Of a stretch of 64,000 nt of DNA, positions 11,731 to 20,174 are shown one piece after another. The stretch is from Pontibacter virosus. Its GTDB lineage: Bacteria; Bacteroidota; Bacteroidia; Cytophagales; Hymenobacteraceae. The stretch is taken from contig NZ_QEKI01000003.1 of NCBI RefSeq assembly GCF_003096355.1, positions 62,001-126,000 on the forward strand, read 5' to 3'. The stretch's first letter is position 1; the number at the start of each line of letters is the position of its first letter. The notes below the pieces were generated by a model. That model saw nothing but the letters and a program-made list of their open reading frames with translations, did no database searches and was not told where the DNA came from. The translations under genes and the position numbers were made by a program.

Positions 11731-13248
11731 CTACAAATCGCTTTGCGCCAGTTCGAGCAGCACATCGTAGTAGGGGCGTCGGAGCATTTTGGCTTTGAGC
11801 CAGGCATAGAAACTCATGGCCTGTATGTCGGTCTTCTCAAAGGACTCAAACTCCAGACTCTGCTCCACCTGCTGAAAAAACGCTTCGCTGGCCACAAGCT
11901 CCGGTTGGTCTACCATGTGCTTGATCAGTTGCAGGTATTGCATCACGTTGTAGTAAGCCGGCTGCTGCAACAGGTCTTTGAAAGTGCGCTCAAATGCCCG
12001 GATCTTGTTCAGCACCAGGTCTTCGTTGCCCAGTTCATACTGCAGAATCAGTTCCCCCATTTTCTTCTTCAGCACCCACTCGCGCCCCATGGTCTGTTCC
12101 AGCCATTTGTCTGATCGCTTAATGCCCAGCAACACGCGGTTTGCCTTGCCAAAGGCCCCCTGCGCAAAATAGTTGAAGCTCAAACCCAGCAAGGCAGTCA
12201 GCTGGTCGCGCTGACTCAATTGCACCTTGCTTTTGTAGAGCAGTTTCTCCATCAGCCCGATGGCCTCTGCGTTGTTGCGCAGAAAGACCAGGTTGGCCAC
12301 CATCAGAAAAATGTAGCGCGGATAAAAAGTCGCGTAGTGGTTTTTGCCGTCGCCACTCATACTGCTGTGCAAGGCTGCCAGGTAGTGGATCGACTCTACG
12401 AACTTCTTGTTCCGGTAGAGCACGTGCGCGATCATATACAGGAGGCTGAGCTTGTAAAACTGGTGCGCCTTGATGAAGCCGTATTTCTGTTCCGTTTCCT
12501 GGTACTGGCTGATGATAAAGGGTTCAAAGGTCAGAAATTCTTTGCGGGCGAGCACGGCGCTACGGGCGATGGACATCAGTTTATAAAGCAACTGGGGGCG
12601 CTTGCTCACGGCCTCGGTCAGGTTGTAGCTGCTGAGCACCTCCTGTATGATCCGGTCGAAGTGCAGGTCGCTGCCCTGTCGCCGGACAGCCTGCAGGCGT
12701 TGGCTAATGATGCTGCTGGCGATGTTGGCACGCTCCACTTCGTCGGCGGCCAGTTTGTTCAGACTGCGCTTCTCGATGATCCGGTCCAGGTCTCCGGCAA
12801 ACGCACTGTCTGCCCGCTCGATCTGCAGGTTGTAGATGGTGTTGAGCAGGTCGTACTGTTCGTTGGCTGCAGCGAGCTTTTCGGCCTTGAGCAGGTAGTG
12901 CCAGGCCAGTCGCTCTACCTGCGCGTCGAAGAGGTAACGGGAGAGCGAGAGCAAACCCATGATCGTGGAAGCAGAGGTGCTATCCTGCTCCATCCGTTTG
13001 AGCATGATGAAGTCGGTGAGGTGGCGGGTCAGCCGCTTACGGAGCGCGTAGTAGGCGACCGGATTCGGGTCCTCAGGGTATAGACGGGCGATCAGTTGTT
13101 CCGGCGTATAGTGCTTGTCTTGCAGTAAGAGTTTATACAACGCAAGGTCCTTTCGGCTCTTCTTCTTTTTCTGTCGCTGAATGAAAATGCCAAGCTCGCG
13201 ACGGTCTTCCTCACCGAGCGTTTCCAGCGTTATCTTGAGATCGTCCAT
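11731..13248 (-). CDS. Uncharacterised 505-residue helical (TPR-like) protein
   Basis: I do not recognise a named family. The protein is almost entirely helical, has a basic stretch near the N-terminus (QRQKKKKSRKDLALYKLLLQDK) and then repeated helix pairs with aromatic/Leu spacing (LSRYLFDAQVERLAWHYLLKAEKL, YDLLNTIYNLQIERA, IHYLAALHSSM) that look like degenerate TPR units. There is no signal peptide and no membrane span, so it is probably a cytosolic scaffold. It is transcribed away from the tandem secreted pair and toward the VOC gene, with 82 bases between them. A long antisense open frame (12220-13083) is a codon-usage shadow. Confidence 0.8.
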   Translation of the reverse strand: MDDLKITLETLGEEDRRELGIFIQRQKKKKSRKDLALYKLLLQDKHYTPEQLIARLYPEDPNPVAYYALRKRLTRHLTDFIMLKRMEQDSTSASTIMGLLSLSRYLFDAQVERLAWHYLLKAEKLAAANEQYDLLNTIYNLQIERADSAFAGDLDRIIEKRSLNKLAADEVERANIASSIISQRLQAVRRQGSDLHFDRIIQEVLSSYNLTEAVSKRPQLLYKLMSIARSAVLARKEFLTFEPFIISQYQETEQKYGFIKAHQFYKLSLLYMIAHVLYRNKKFVESIHYLAALHSSMSGDGKNHYATFYPRYIFLMVANLVFLRNNAEAIGLMEKLLYKSKVQLSQRDQLTALLGLSFNYFAQGAFGKANRVLLGIKRSDKWLEQTMGREWVLKKKMGELILQYELGNEDLVLNKIRAFERTFKDLLQQPAYYNVMQYLQLIKHMVDQPELVASEAFFQQVEQSLEFESFEKTDIQAMSFYAWLKAKMLRRPYYDVLLELAQSDL

Positions 13249-13724
13249 CGTAGTGTAAGGTCGTCTTTTTCTACTCTATTTGTCATCCTGAAAGGATCCT
13301 GGTAATGAGAGGTATACACCCCGTTAGTAGTTTTTGCTTAAGCTACTGTTATAAGAGCGTTCTTCTCAGAACATAATTTCGAACAGACTGAGAGCCTGGT
13401 CTTATCTTATATAGCTAAAAAACATCTGGCTCAGCATCTTGCTGGTCATAAGCTGAATCAAGGTATAGCGTTTCTGCAACATGACCCCGAGCCAAAAACC
13501 AGACTATTGGGTAAAAATATGAGTGTAAAAACAACAGATTTTAAAATTTATAAAGTCTGATAGTGTGAATATAAATGATTGTATGCTAATAATATACGAG
13601 CCTATAAATTAAATTTTAAAAGTCCTTGAAATCGATTTGCTGGCTTTCTATACCTGCTGGTGTGTTGTAGGTTTGATCTATTAAAACAGAGAAAAAAAAT
13701 CATACACCTAAACACACATCGATC
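13249..13724. other. Intergenic gap with one copy of a dispersed repeat
   Basis: This is 476 bases between divergent genes. At 13281-13304 it contains one copy of the GTCATCCTGAAAGGATC repeat that recurs near 52.3, 62.3 and 63.2 kb. From about 13500 to 13720 it is AT-rich and probably holds the promoter of the secreted pair. No gene is visible. Confidence 0.65.
13281..13304 (+). repeat. Partial copy of dispersed repeat (GTCATCCTG family)
   Basis: The 5' end of the repeat family that has full copies at 62278-62373 and 63242-63338 is seen here alone, with C for T in GGATCCTGGTA. The downstream inverted half is missing, so this is a truncated copy. Confidence 0.75.
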
Positions 13725-14444
13725 ATGAAAAATCTATTGCTCACATTTATTGCCTGCCTCCTTTACTTTGCCGGCCAGGCGCAGGACGTCCTCATCAAAC
13801 GCAACGGCGACGAACTGGAAGTCAAAGTGCTGGAGATCAATCTGGAGGAGGTCAAGTACAAGCGCTTCGACAACCTGGAAGGACCCGTTATTTCTATTGC
13901 CAAAAGTGATGTATTTATGATCAAGTATGAGAACGGGACCAAGGTGACCATGAACGAGATGCGCCCTGCCGTGCAACAGCCGGTGTACGCACAACGCACG
14001 GGGTATCCGCGGGAGAACCTGAAGCTTGGCGGACCGCGACTGGGTTTCACTGTCCTCAGCCAGAAGTACATCGATCACATCAGCAGTGACTATGATACCA
14101 ATGTAAATGCCTTTATGACCCAGTTTGGCTGGCAGTTTGAAACGCGGGTGTTTACGCTCGAAAACGGCACCTCCGGGCTGTTTGAATTTGTGCCGCTGAT
14201 CGGGGGGCTGGAGCAGGGCAAGTTTCTGCCGAGCCTGAGTGCGCTGGTAGGTATAAGAGGGGCAAAGGGGCTCGAGTTTGGACTCGGTCCGAATGTGTCG
14301 CTGGGTGGAGCAGGAATCGTGCTGGCCGTTGGTACCAATTTCCAGAGTCAGGGAGTTAATTTTCCGGTCAATTTTGCTGTGGCACCTTCTAAGGACGGTG
14401 CTCGCTTCAGTCTGCTCTTTGGCTTTAACTCACGCAAATACTAA
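13725..14444 (+). CDS. Secreted protein of unknown function, first of a tandem pair
   Basis: This is a 239-residue protein with a signal peptide (MKNLLLTFIACLLYFAGQA, then Q-D). Residues 20-75 (DVLIKRNGDELEVKVLEI ... SDVFMIKYENGTKVTM) form a small beta-rich domain that reappears in the next gene. The rest (from about residue 100) is Gly-rich and strand-rich with a pattern like an outer-membrane barrel or beta-sandwich (LGFTVLSQKYIDH ... RFSLLFGFNSRKY, ending in an aromatic residue pair). I infer an envelope protein. It precedes its paralogue by only 11 bases, so the two are probably co-transcribed. Confidence 0.82.
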   Translation: MKNLLLTFIACLLYFAGQAQDVLIKRNGDELEVKVLEINLEEVKYKRFDNLEGPVISIAKSDVFMIKYENGTKVTMNEMRPAVQQPVYAQRTGYPRENLKLGGPRLGFTVLSQKYIDHISSDYDTNVNAFMTQFGWQFETRVFTLENGTSGLFEFVPLIGGLEQGKFLPSLSALVGIRGAKGLEFGLGPNVSLGGAGIVLAVGTNFQSQGVNFPVNFAVAPSKDGARFSLLFGFNSRKY

Positions 14445-14455
14445 GCTGTCATGTC

Positions 14456-15058
14456 ATGAAAAAGTTTCTACTGCTTATCGTGTTCTTGGGAATGCAGCAG
14501 GTGCTGCTGGCACAGGATATCATCGTGAAAGTTTCGGGAGAGGAGCTAGCTGCCCGTGTATTGGAAATAACCCTGCACGAGGTCCTTTACCAACACCCGG
14601 ACTCGCTGTCAGGTATAACGCGGCGGATGCCAAAAGCCGAAGTGTTTATGGTGAAGTTTGAGAACGGAACGAAAGAGGTTTTTGAGCAGCATGTAGCAGA
14701 TACCCTCGGCGTGTTGACAGAAGGTATGACGCCCGAGCAACTGCATGCGCTGGGTGTAGCGGATGCAAAGCAGTACTACAAAGGCAATGGCGCCATGTGG
14801 GGATCAGCTGCCAGTTCGATGGTGATGTTCCCGATCGGCTTAGCCGGCAGTCTGGTCATTGGAGCCACTCCACCCAAAGTAAAGGCAGACCGCGTGTCTG
14901 ATATCCGTATGCTGGAAGACCAGGCCTACCTGAACGGGTATAAAGAGCAGGCCGCCCGCAAGAAGAGGGGAAAGGCCCTGGCGGGAGTGGGCATCGGCGC
15001 CGGCATACAACTAGGCCTGATCATCCTGATCATGTCCACGCTGTCAGCCGCCCCCTGA
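14456..15058 (+). CDS. Secreted protein of unknown function, second of a tandem pair
   Basis: This 200-residue protein has a signal peptide (MKKFLLLIVFLGMQQVLLA, then Q-D) and the same N-terminal module as the preceding gene: DIIVKVSGEELAARVLEI ... AEVFMVKFENGTKEVF. After a linker the C-terminal part has two hydrophobic Gly/Ala-rich segments (about 118-137 and 174-196), so it may be anchored in a membrane, unlike its neighbour. It ends at a strong terminator. The shared module is likely a small ligand-binding or interaction domain; nothing in the sequence names its partner. Confidence 0.82.
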   Translation: MKKFLLLIVFLGMQQVLLAQDIIVKVSGEELAARVLEITLHEVLYQHPDSLSGITRRMPKAEVFMVKFENGTKEVFEQHVADTLGVLTEGMTPEQLHALGVADAKQYYKGNGAMWGSAASSMVMFPIGLAGSLVIGATPPKVKADRVSDIRMLEDQAYLNGYKEQAARKKRGKALAGVGIGAGIQLGLIILIMSTLSAAP

Positions 15059-15071
15059 CGGATGCCCTGCT

Positions 15072-15124
15072 AAAACCAGACGGGAGTAGCCAGCTGCATA
15101 GGTTGGCTACTCCCGTCTGGTTTT
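15072..15124. terminator. Bidirectional terminator between the secreted pair and arsM
   Basis: A 21-bp stem (AAAACCAGACGGGAGTAGCC and its complement, arms 15072-15092 and 15104-15124) is followed by a T-run on the plus strand. It lies between convergent stop codons at 15058 and 15140. Confidence 0.92.
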
Positions 15125-15139
15125 TATAGTCATAGGTGC

Positions 15140-15985
15140 CTAGCAGCAACCGCTACCCGGTGCACAGGCCAGGTTTTCGATCGGCTTGCTGCCGTATACC
15201 GTGATGCTGTAGATGCCGGTGCTGCTCTCTCTGAAAGCCTTTATACCTGCGGCATCGAGGTAGTCCTGCAGGATCTCGTCCGGCACATGGATCGCTTTCT
15301 CTTTCTGCACGGTGATGTTCTCAAAACCCACTTCCCGGATGATCTGCAGGTATTCGTCTTTCTGAATCGCACCTGATACGCAGCCGGCGTACATCTCGCT
15401 GGCCTGCACGATGCCCTCCGGCAGATCACCCACCAGCACCACATCCGAAATGCTGAAGTGACCGCCTGGCTTCAGTACGCGGAAAGTCTCGGCAAAGGCC
15501 TTGCGCTTGTCCGGCACCAGGTTGAGCACGCAGTTGCTGATCACCACATCGGCACGGTTCGCCGCAATCGGCAGCGCTTCGATCTCGCCCTGTCTAAACT
15601 CCACGTTGTTGAATCCCAGCTTGTCGGCATTTTCACGGGCCTTGGCGATCATGGCCTCGGTCATATCCACGCCAATCACCTTCCCGCCTTCGCCTACCAG
15701 GGCGCGGGACACAAAGCAGTCGTTGCCGGCGCCTGAGCCCAGGTCAACGACCGTATCACCTTTCCTGATCTGCGCAAACTCGGTAGGTACGCCGCAGCCA
15801 AGGCCGAGGTCCGCATCCGGATTGTAGCCTTCCAACTCGGTATAATTATCAGCAAAAATAGCGTAGTCCACGGTGCCGCAGCCAGTGGCCCCGCAGCAGG
15901 AGGCTTCGTTCTGCTCTTTGCTTTGCAGCGCGATCTCGCTGTACTTGTCGCGCACTATTTTTTTTAGTTCTTCTGCCTTGTTCAT
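15140..15985 (-). CDS. arsM: Arsenite S-adenosylmethionine methyltransferase
   Basis: This 281-residue cytosolic enzyme methylates As(III) with SAM. The SAM site is VVDLGSGAGNDCFVSR, followed by GVDMTEAMI. The three conserved arsenite-binding cysteines appear at C64 (LGLGCGVP), C152 (VISNCVLNLVP) and C202 (MYAGCVSGAI). There is an extra N-terminal cysteine pair (EASCCGATGCG) and a C-terminal GSGCC tail, both common in bacterial ArsM and likely to bind As(III). It lies directly downstream of arsR on the same strand (52-base gap containing a possible second operator), so expression is probably released by arsenite. Confidence 0.96.
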   Translation of the reverse strand: MNKAEELKKIVRDKYSEIALQSKEQNEASCCGATGCGTVDYAIFADNYTELEGYNPDADLGLGCGVPTEFAQIRKGDTVVDLGSGAGNDCFVSRALVGEGGKVIGVDMTEAMIAKARENADKLGFNNVEFRQGEIEALPIAANRADVVISNCVLNLVPDKRKAFAETFRVLKPGGHFSISDVVLVGDLPEGIVQASEMYAGCVSGAIQKDEYLQIIREVGFENITVQKEKAIHVPDEILQDYLDAAGIKAFRESSTGIYSITVYGSKPIENLACAPGSGCC

Positions 15986-16003
15986 AGTTTTTAACTTTTA
16001 TTT

Positions 16004-16019
16004 ATCGGTAAATTACGAT
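16004..16019 (-). promoter_or_regulatory. Possible second ArsR half-operator between arsR and arsM
   Basis: An imperfect palindrome, ATCGGTAAATTACGAT, contains the decamer AAATTACGAT that is also the right half of the operator-like palindrome upstream of arsR. This suggests a second binding site just upstream of arsM. It is supported only by sequence similarity. Confidence 0.45.
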
Positions 16020-16037
16020 CAATTAAATTAAATTTTT

Positions 16038-16370
16038 TTAGCAGCAACTGGTGTCGCTAGCCGTGTAGCTTTGGAACAAAATACCCAGTGTCTCCTGGGC
16101 CTGCTTCCATACCTGCTCGTTGATGCAGTAGCATACCTTTTTGCCGTCAATGTCTCCCTGAATCAGACCCGCTTCCTTCAGCTCTTTCAAATGCTGCGAT
16201 ACAGTGGACTGCGATAGCGGCAGTTCATCCACGATGTCGCCACAGATGCAAGCCTTGCGCTCGAGCAGCACACGCAAAATGGCAATACGAGCCGGATGGC
16301 CCAATGCTTTGGCAAAGCGGGCGATCAGAATCTCTTCGTCTGTAAATTGTTCTGTCTTGGAAAGTCCCAT
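16038..16370 (-). CDS. arsR: ArsR/SmtB family metalloregulator
   Basis: This 110-residue winged-helix repressor carries the [22 protein letters not shown] and, just before it, the sensor-like segment [14 protein letters not shown], a Cys-x-Cys typical of arsenite-sensing ArsR in the DNA-binding helix region. A C-terminal SCC adds a further thiol pair. It should dissociate from DNA on binding As(III) and control itself and arsM. The gene is followed by arsM and preceded by a 20-bp palindrome 12 bases before the start codon. Confidence 0.95.
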   Translation of the reverse strand: MGLSKTEQFTDEEILIARFAKALGHPARIAILRVLLERKACICGDIVDELPLSQSTVSQHLKELKEAGLIQGDIDGKKVCYCINEQVWKQAQETLGILFQSYTASDTSCC

Positions 16371-16382
16371 GTGTTCGTTTTA

Positions 16383-16402
16383 TAATCGTAAAATTACGAT
16401 TA
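16383..16402 (-). promoter_or_regulatory. Candidate ArsR operator upstream of arsR
   Basis: Two 8-bp arms, TAATCGTA and TACGATTA, separated by four bases form a 20-bp palindrome immediately upstream of the arsR start codon in an AT-rich stretch. Size and position fit an ArsR-family autoregulatory operator. Confidence 0.65.
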
Positions 16403-16449
16403 ATGTAAGTCAATTCAAAAAAAAATGACAAATTTTTTTGATGCCATAC

Positions 16450-17472
16450 CTATACCGGATCAGCACGGTAGATGTCTTTCCAGCTCCAGCCATCCTGGTA
16501 CAGCAAATAGGTGAGGGTCTCGCGCCGTTCCTTGAAGGTTTCTGCCGAGTGGAAGGCACCCAGGCGTTCTGTTTTCAGAGGAATTCCCGCTTCGATCAGG
16601 GCATCCCAGTTCATTTCCGGAAAAGTATAGGGCTCCTGCTCTTCGTTTTTGTGGTGTCGCTCCAGTATGTGCAGGTAGAAATCCTGCGCCCCCCTGATGG
16701 TCAGCAATTCAGCATCAGAAGGTCTGGCCTCGTCCTGCACCCCAAACTTAAGAAAGTTAATGGCTTCGTCGAATATAGCGAGGTTGAGGATGACGGACTG
16801 CCGCTGCTCGATGCTGTGAAAGTAGTGGATGATGGGGTAGGCCTTGTGGTTCTGGCTGTGTTGTGTGATCATGTCTGCCAGGTCGGCATCGTGCCTGAGC
16901 AGCCGGTCAAAGTTTTTCCCGTTCCAACTGTTCAGCAGCATCTGCTGGGGCGAGTTGCCCAGGCTGTTGAGGAACACACTCAGTTTCACCTGCAGGATAA
17001 CCGCTGACAGCACCGGCATGATGTAGGTGATGGAAACCGTGATGAAGGCAAGTCCGCTAAAGGCCAGCAAGTTGGCCACAATGTCCCACAGCGTGCTGCC
17101 CGGCTTGTAGTCGCCATTGCCCATGGTGGACAGGGTATAGCCGGCAAAGTAGAGCTTCTCGGAGGCTGTGGTAATCGCATCGGTCGTACTGTTCAGGACC
17201 GAGCCCGGGTCGGAGAGGAGCAGCAGAAAAGATCCCAGCCACATACCGGCCACCCACGACGTAATGATGAGGATCAGCAGCATGTGGCCCACCCGCTCCA
17301 GCATTTTCTTTTTGCCGTCGTTTCCAGCCAGTTTCAGGCACAGACGCCAGGTGTTTTCCGCAATAAAATTCGTCAAATGCCCGCCTCCCTGAAACGAGAG
17401 GGTAGTCGTGATCAGGTCTTTGAACACAAAAAAGATGAGGGCTATACCTGCAATCGCATAGAGTATCTGCAT
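16450..17472 (-). CDS. Two-helix potassium-channel-like membrane protein with altered selectivity filter
   Basis: This 340-residue inner-membrane protein starts with a hydrophobic helix (residues 1-18). It then has a helix at about 63-86, a pore loop EKLYFAGYTLSTMGNGDYKP (about 105-124) and an inner helix at about 127-160, followed by a ~180-residue cytosolic domain. The arrangement and the T-M-G-N-G-D sequence at 116-121 correspond to the K+ channel filter T-V-G-Y-G-D, but V is replaced by M and the key Y by N, so ion selectivity may differ. The C-terminal part contains no recognised RCK/TrkA Rossmann motif. It stands between arsR and the copper block on the same strand but shares no visible functional link. 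Confidence 0.82.
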   Translation of the reverse strand: MQILYAIAGIALIFFVFKDLITTTLSFQGGGHLTNFIAENTWRLCLKLAGNDGKKKMLERVGHMLLILIITSWVAGMWLGSFLLLLSDPGSVLNSTTDAITTASEKLYFAGYTLSTMGNGDYKPGSTLWDIVANLLAFSGLAFITVSITYIMPVLSAVILQVKLSVFLNSLGNSPQQMLLNSWNGKNFDRLLRHDADLADMITQHSQNHKAYPIIHYFHSIEQRQSVILNLAIFDEAINFLKFGVQDEARPSDAELLTIRGAQDFYLHILERHHKNEEQEPYTFPEMNWDALIEAGIPLKTERLGAFHSAETFKERRETLTYLLYQDGWSWKDIYRADPV

Positions 17473-17561
17473 AAACAGTGAGTGGGGGTGCGCAATCAGT
17501 ACCTGTTTTACTTTTTAAGACAACACGGGGTTCTGAAAAATGTTGTCGTGGCAGGCAGGCG

Positions 17562-18011
17562 CTAACGGTTCATCCCCCGGCGCATCCGGTTCATGTGGGT
17601 GCTATCGATCATACCCTGCTGCTGCATGCGCTGCATCATACTGCCCATCATACCCTGGTGCTGGAGCATCAGGCGGGCCATCTCGTTGCAGGCAACCGTG
17701 TCGGAGTCACACAGGGTCATCATCTGTTTCATGTGCTGCTGCACTTGCTGGCGGTGCAGGTTAACCATACCGGTCGTGTCGCCTATCATACCTCCCTGCA
17801 TCATACCGCCGCGCATCATACCCGCCCCCATGTTCTGGTCCCGCATTTGCGCCATCAGTTCGTTTCGCATCTGCTCATCTCCCAGTATGGTGGTGTATAC
17901 CTGTTGGCGTTCCTCTTCGTCGCGCAGCATGTCCTGCACATTGTCTGACTGTTGGCAGCCACTCATGCAGAGCAGCACAAGCGATAGGAGGGGGAGTAAG
18001 GTTTTCTTCAT
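17562..18011 (-). CDS. Met-rich lipoprotein, probable periplasmic copper binder
   Basis: A start at 18011 gives MKKTLLPLLSLVLLCMSGCQ, a lipoprotein signal with lipobox M-S-G-C; the frame extends ten codons further upstream but the extra part spoils the signal. The mature protein is about 130 residues, helical and very rich in methionine (NMGAGMMRGGMMQGGMIG, QHMKQMM, MMGSMMQRMQQQGM), with two cysteines around the CDSDTVAC segment. Met clusters of this kind bind Cu(I) in periplasmic copper proteins. It sits 41 bases downstream of the CopB-type ATPase on the same strand, which supports a copper role. No named family was recognised. Confidence 0.78.
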   Translation of the reverse strand: MKKTLLPLLSLVLLCMSGCQQSDNVQDMLRDEEERQQVYTTILGDEQMRNELMAQMRDQNMGAGMMRGGMMQGGMIGDTTGMVNLHRQQVQQHMKQMMTLCDSDTVACNEMARLMLQHQGMMGSMMQRMQQQGMIDSTHMNRMRRGMNR

Positions 18012-18052
18012 GGTTTTATTTCCTTTGTTTAAAATAAGCACGTCAACTTCTG

Positions 18053-20161
18053 CTACTTGATCTGCCGTCGCAGCAATTGTGCGTTGATGGCCACGATCAC
18101 CGTGCTCAGACTCATCAGCGCCGCACCTACGGCAGGCGACACCATGATGCCCTGGTTGTAGAGTACACCGGCGGCCAGTGGCAGTGCGATGACGTTATAC
18201 CCGGTTGCCCAGATCAGGTTCTGAATCATTTTGCGGTAGGTGGCCTTCCCGAAGAGGATGAGCGAGGCAATGTCCTGCGGATTGCTGTTGACCAGGATGA
18301 TGTCTGCGGTTTCGGCGGCTACGTCTGTTCCGGAGCCAACGGCTATCCCTACATCGGCCTGCGCCAGGGCAGGGGCATCGTTCACACCGTCACCCGTCAT
18401 GGCCACAAACTCGCCTTTGGCCTGCAGCTCTTTCACTTTCTCCTGCTTCTGGTGCGGGAGCACGTTGGCCAGGAAGCCGTCCATCTGCAATTTGTCGCTC
18501 ACGCTTTTAGCTACCCGCTCATTGTCGCCGGTCAGCAGCAGGTTCTTAATGCCGTTCGCTTTCAGCACCCGGATGGCCTCGGCCGATTCCTCCCGTATCT
18601 GGTCGCGCATCGTAATGTAACCAACAGGCTTTGCGTCTACAAGCGTGTAAACTACCGTCTCAACGCCTTCTTCGGCCTCACTGGCCGGCACCTGCATGTT
18701 AAACTCTTTAAGATAGTTGGGGCCTACCACCTTGACATCCTTGCCCTCTACTATACCTTCCAGCCCTTTGCCGGGCAGGTAGTTGAAGGACTGCGCAGGC
18801 GGCACGGCTATACCTTCGTCTTTCATTTTCCGGAGGATGCTCTGGGCAATAAAGTGCTCGGAGTTCTGCTCTACACCGGCTGCCAGTCGCAGCATTTCCC
18901 GCTCGTCAACGGCTTTGTCAAATGTCACGACGGCGGCGATTTCATGCGAGCCCTGGGTGAGGGTGCCGGTCTTGTCGAAGATGACGGTGGTGATGAGGCG
19001 GGCGTTTTCGAAAGCGGTGCGGTTGCGTATGAGCAGGCCATTGTTGGCAGACACCGCGGTGGAGATGGCCACTACCAGCGGCACGGCCAGCCCCAGCGCA
19101 TGCGGACAGGAAATTACCATGACCGTCACCATACGCTCCAGTGCAAAAGCCAGGTCCTGCCCAAGTAGAAGCCACACGGCAAAGGTGCCGAAGCCGGCGG
19201 TCAGGGCCACGTAGGTCAGCCATTTGGCGGCGCGGTCTGCCAGGCGCTGCGTATCAGATTTCGTTTTCTGTGCATCCTGCACCAGCTTGATCACTTTGTT
19301 GAGATAGCTCTCCTTGCCGGTAAACTCCACACGTACCCGAAGGGCGCCGTTGCCGTTAATGGAGCCGCCGATCACCTTGTCGTCTTTCGCCTTTTTAACC
19401 GGTTTGCTCTCTCCCGTGAGCATGCTCTCATTCAGGTGACTTTCACCCTCTTCCACCACACCATCGGCCGGTACTTTCTCACCGGGCTTTATTAGAATCA
19501 GGTCTCCCTTCTGCAGCTCTTCGATGCGCACCCGCACCGTCTCTCCATCCCGGATCAGCATGGCCTCGGCCGGCATCATGCTCACCAGCAGCTCCAATGC
19601 TTTGGAGGCGCCCAGCACGGAGCGCATTTCGATCCAGTGCCCGAGCAGCATGATCACGATCAGCGTGGCCAGCTCCCAGAAGAAGTCCATGCCCTCCAGC
19701 CCGAACACAATAGCGGAACTGTAAAGGTACGCCACCGTAATAGCCACCCCGATCAGCGTCATCATGCCCGGTACGCCCTTTTTTACCTCCTCTACTAGAC
19801 CCGTCAGGAATGGCCAGCCACCATAGAAATAGATGATGGAGGAGAGCACGAAAGCGATGTACATCCCGAAGGGCACGTCCAGTGTAAAACCCAGGATGTG
19901 CTGCACCATCGGACTCAGGAGGATGACGGGTATAGAAAGTGCAAGTGAAATCCAGAAGCGCTTTTTAAAGTCCTCTATCATCATGCGGTGATGGTCGTGG
20001 CCGTGCGCCCCGTGTGGCGGGTGCCCGCTGGTGTCTTCGTGCATGGCTTGTTCGTGCCCGTGCAGCGTCTTTTCCGCCAGCCTTTCCGTTACCTTGTCCT
20101 TCTGCTGCTGTGCGTGCGGATGCTGGTTGTTCGCATGGTGCTGATGGTGGTCGTGGTTCAC
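18053..20161 (-). CDS. copB: Copper-exporting P1B-type ATPase, CopB type
   Basis: This is a heavy-metal P-type ATPase of about 702 residues. The longest frame would overlap the preceding gene, so I prefer the GTG at 20161, 14 bases after that gene's stop codon. The cytosolic N-terminus is very His-rich (HDHHQHHANNQHPHAQQQ, HGAHGHDHH) instead of carrying a CxxC HMA domain. Visible motifs are TGES (actuator), the membrane CPHALGL (C-P-H, the mark of CopB/P1B-3 pumps), phosphorylation site DKTGTLTQG, and GDGVNDAPALAQADVGIAVGSGTD in the hinge. It should move Cu(I)/Cu(II) from cytosol to periplasm. It is followed by the Met-rich lipoprotein and preceded by a small conserved gene and the HMA-AraC regulator, all on the same strand. 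Confidence 0.93.
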   Translation of the reverse strand: MNHDHHQHHANNQHPHAQQQKDKVTERLAEKTLHGHEQAMHEDTSGHPPHGAHGHDHHRMMIEDFKKRFWISLALSIPVILLSPMVQHILGFTLDVPFGMYIAFVLSSIIYFYGGWPFLTGLVEEVKKGVPGMMTLIGVAITVAYLYSSAIVFGLEGMDFFWELATLIVIMLLGHWIEMRSVLGASKALELLVSMMPAEAMLIRDGETVRVRIEELQKGDLILIKPGEKVPADGVVEEGESHLNESMLTGESKPVKKAKDDKVIGGSINGNGALRVRVEFTGKESYLNKVIKLVQDAQKTKSDTQRLADRAAKWLTYVALTAGFGTFAVWLLLGQDLAFALERMVTVMVISCPHALGLAVPLVVAISTAVSANNGLLIRNRTAFENARLITTVIFDKTGTLTQGSHEIAAVVTFDKAVDEREMLRLAAGVEQNSEHFIAQSILRKMKDEGIAVPPAQSFNYLPGKGLEGIVEGKDVKVVGPNYLKEFNMQVPASEAEEGVETVVYTLVDAKPVGYITMRDQIREESAEAIRVLKANGIKNLLLTGDNERVAKSVSDKLQMDGFLANVLPHQKQEKVKELQAKGEFVAMTGDGVNDAPALAQADVGIAVGSGTDVAAETADIILVNSNPQDIASLILFGKATYRKMIQNLIWATGYNVIALPLAAGVLYNQGIMVSPAVGAALMSLSTVIVAINAQLLRRQIK

Positions 20162-20174
20162 GTTTTCTAGAGTT

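Noticed and set aside
12220-13083. 287-codon plus-strand frame
   Set aside because: Antisense to the 505-residue helical protein; composition is dominated by Val/Gln/Glu from reversed Leu codons and no start context is seen.
18077-19168. 363-codon plus-strand frame
   Set aside because: Antisense to the copper ATPase, whose catalytic motifs prove the coding strand.
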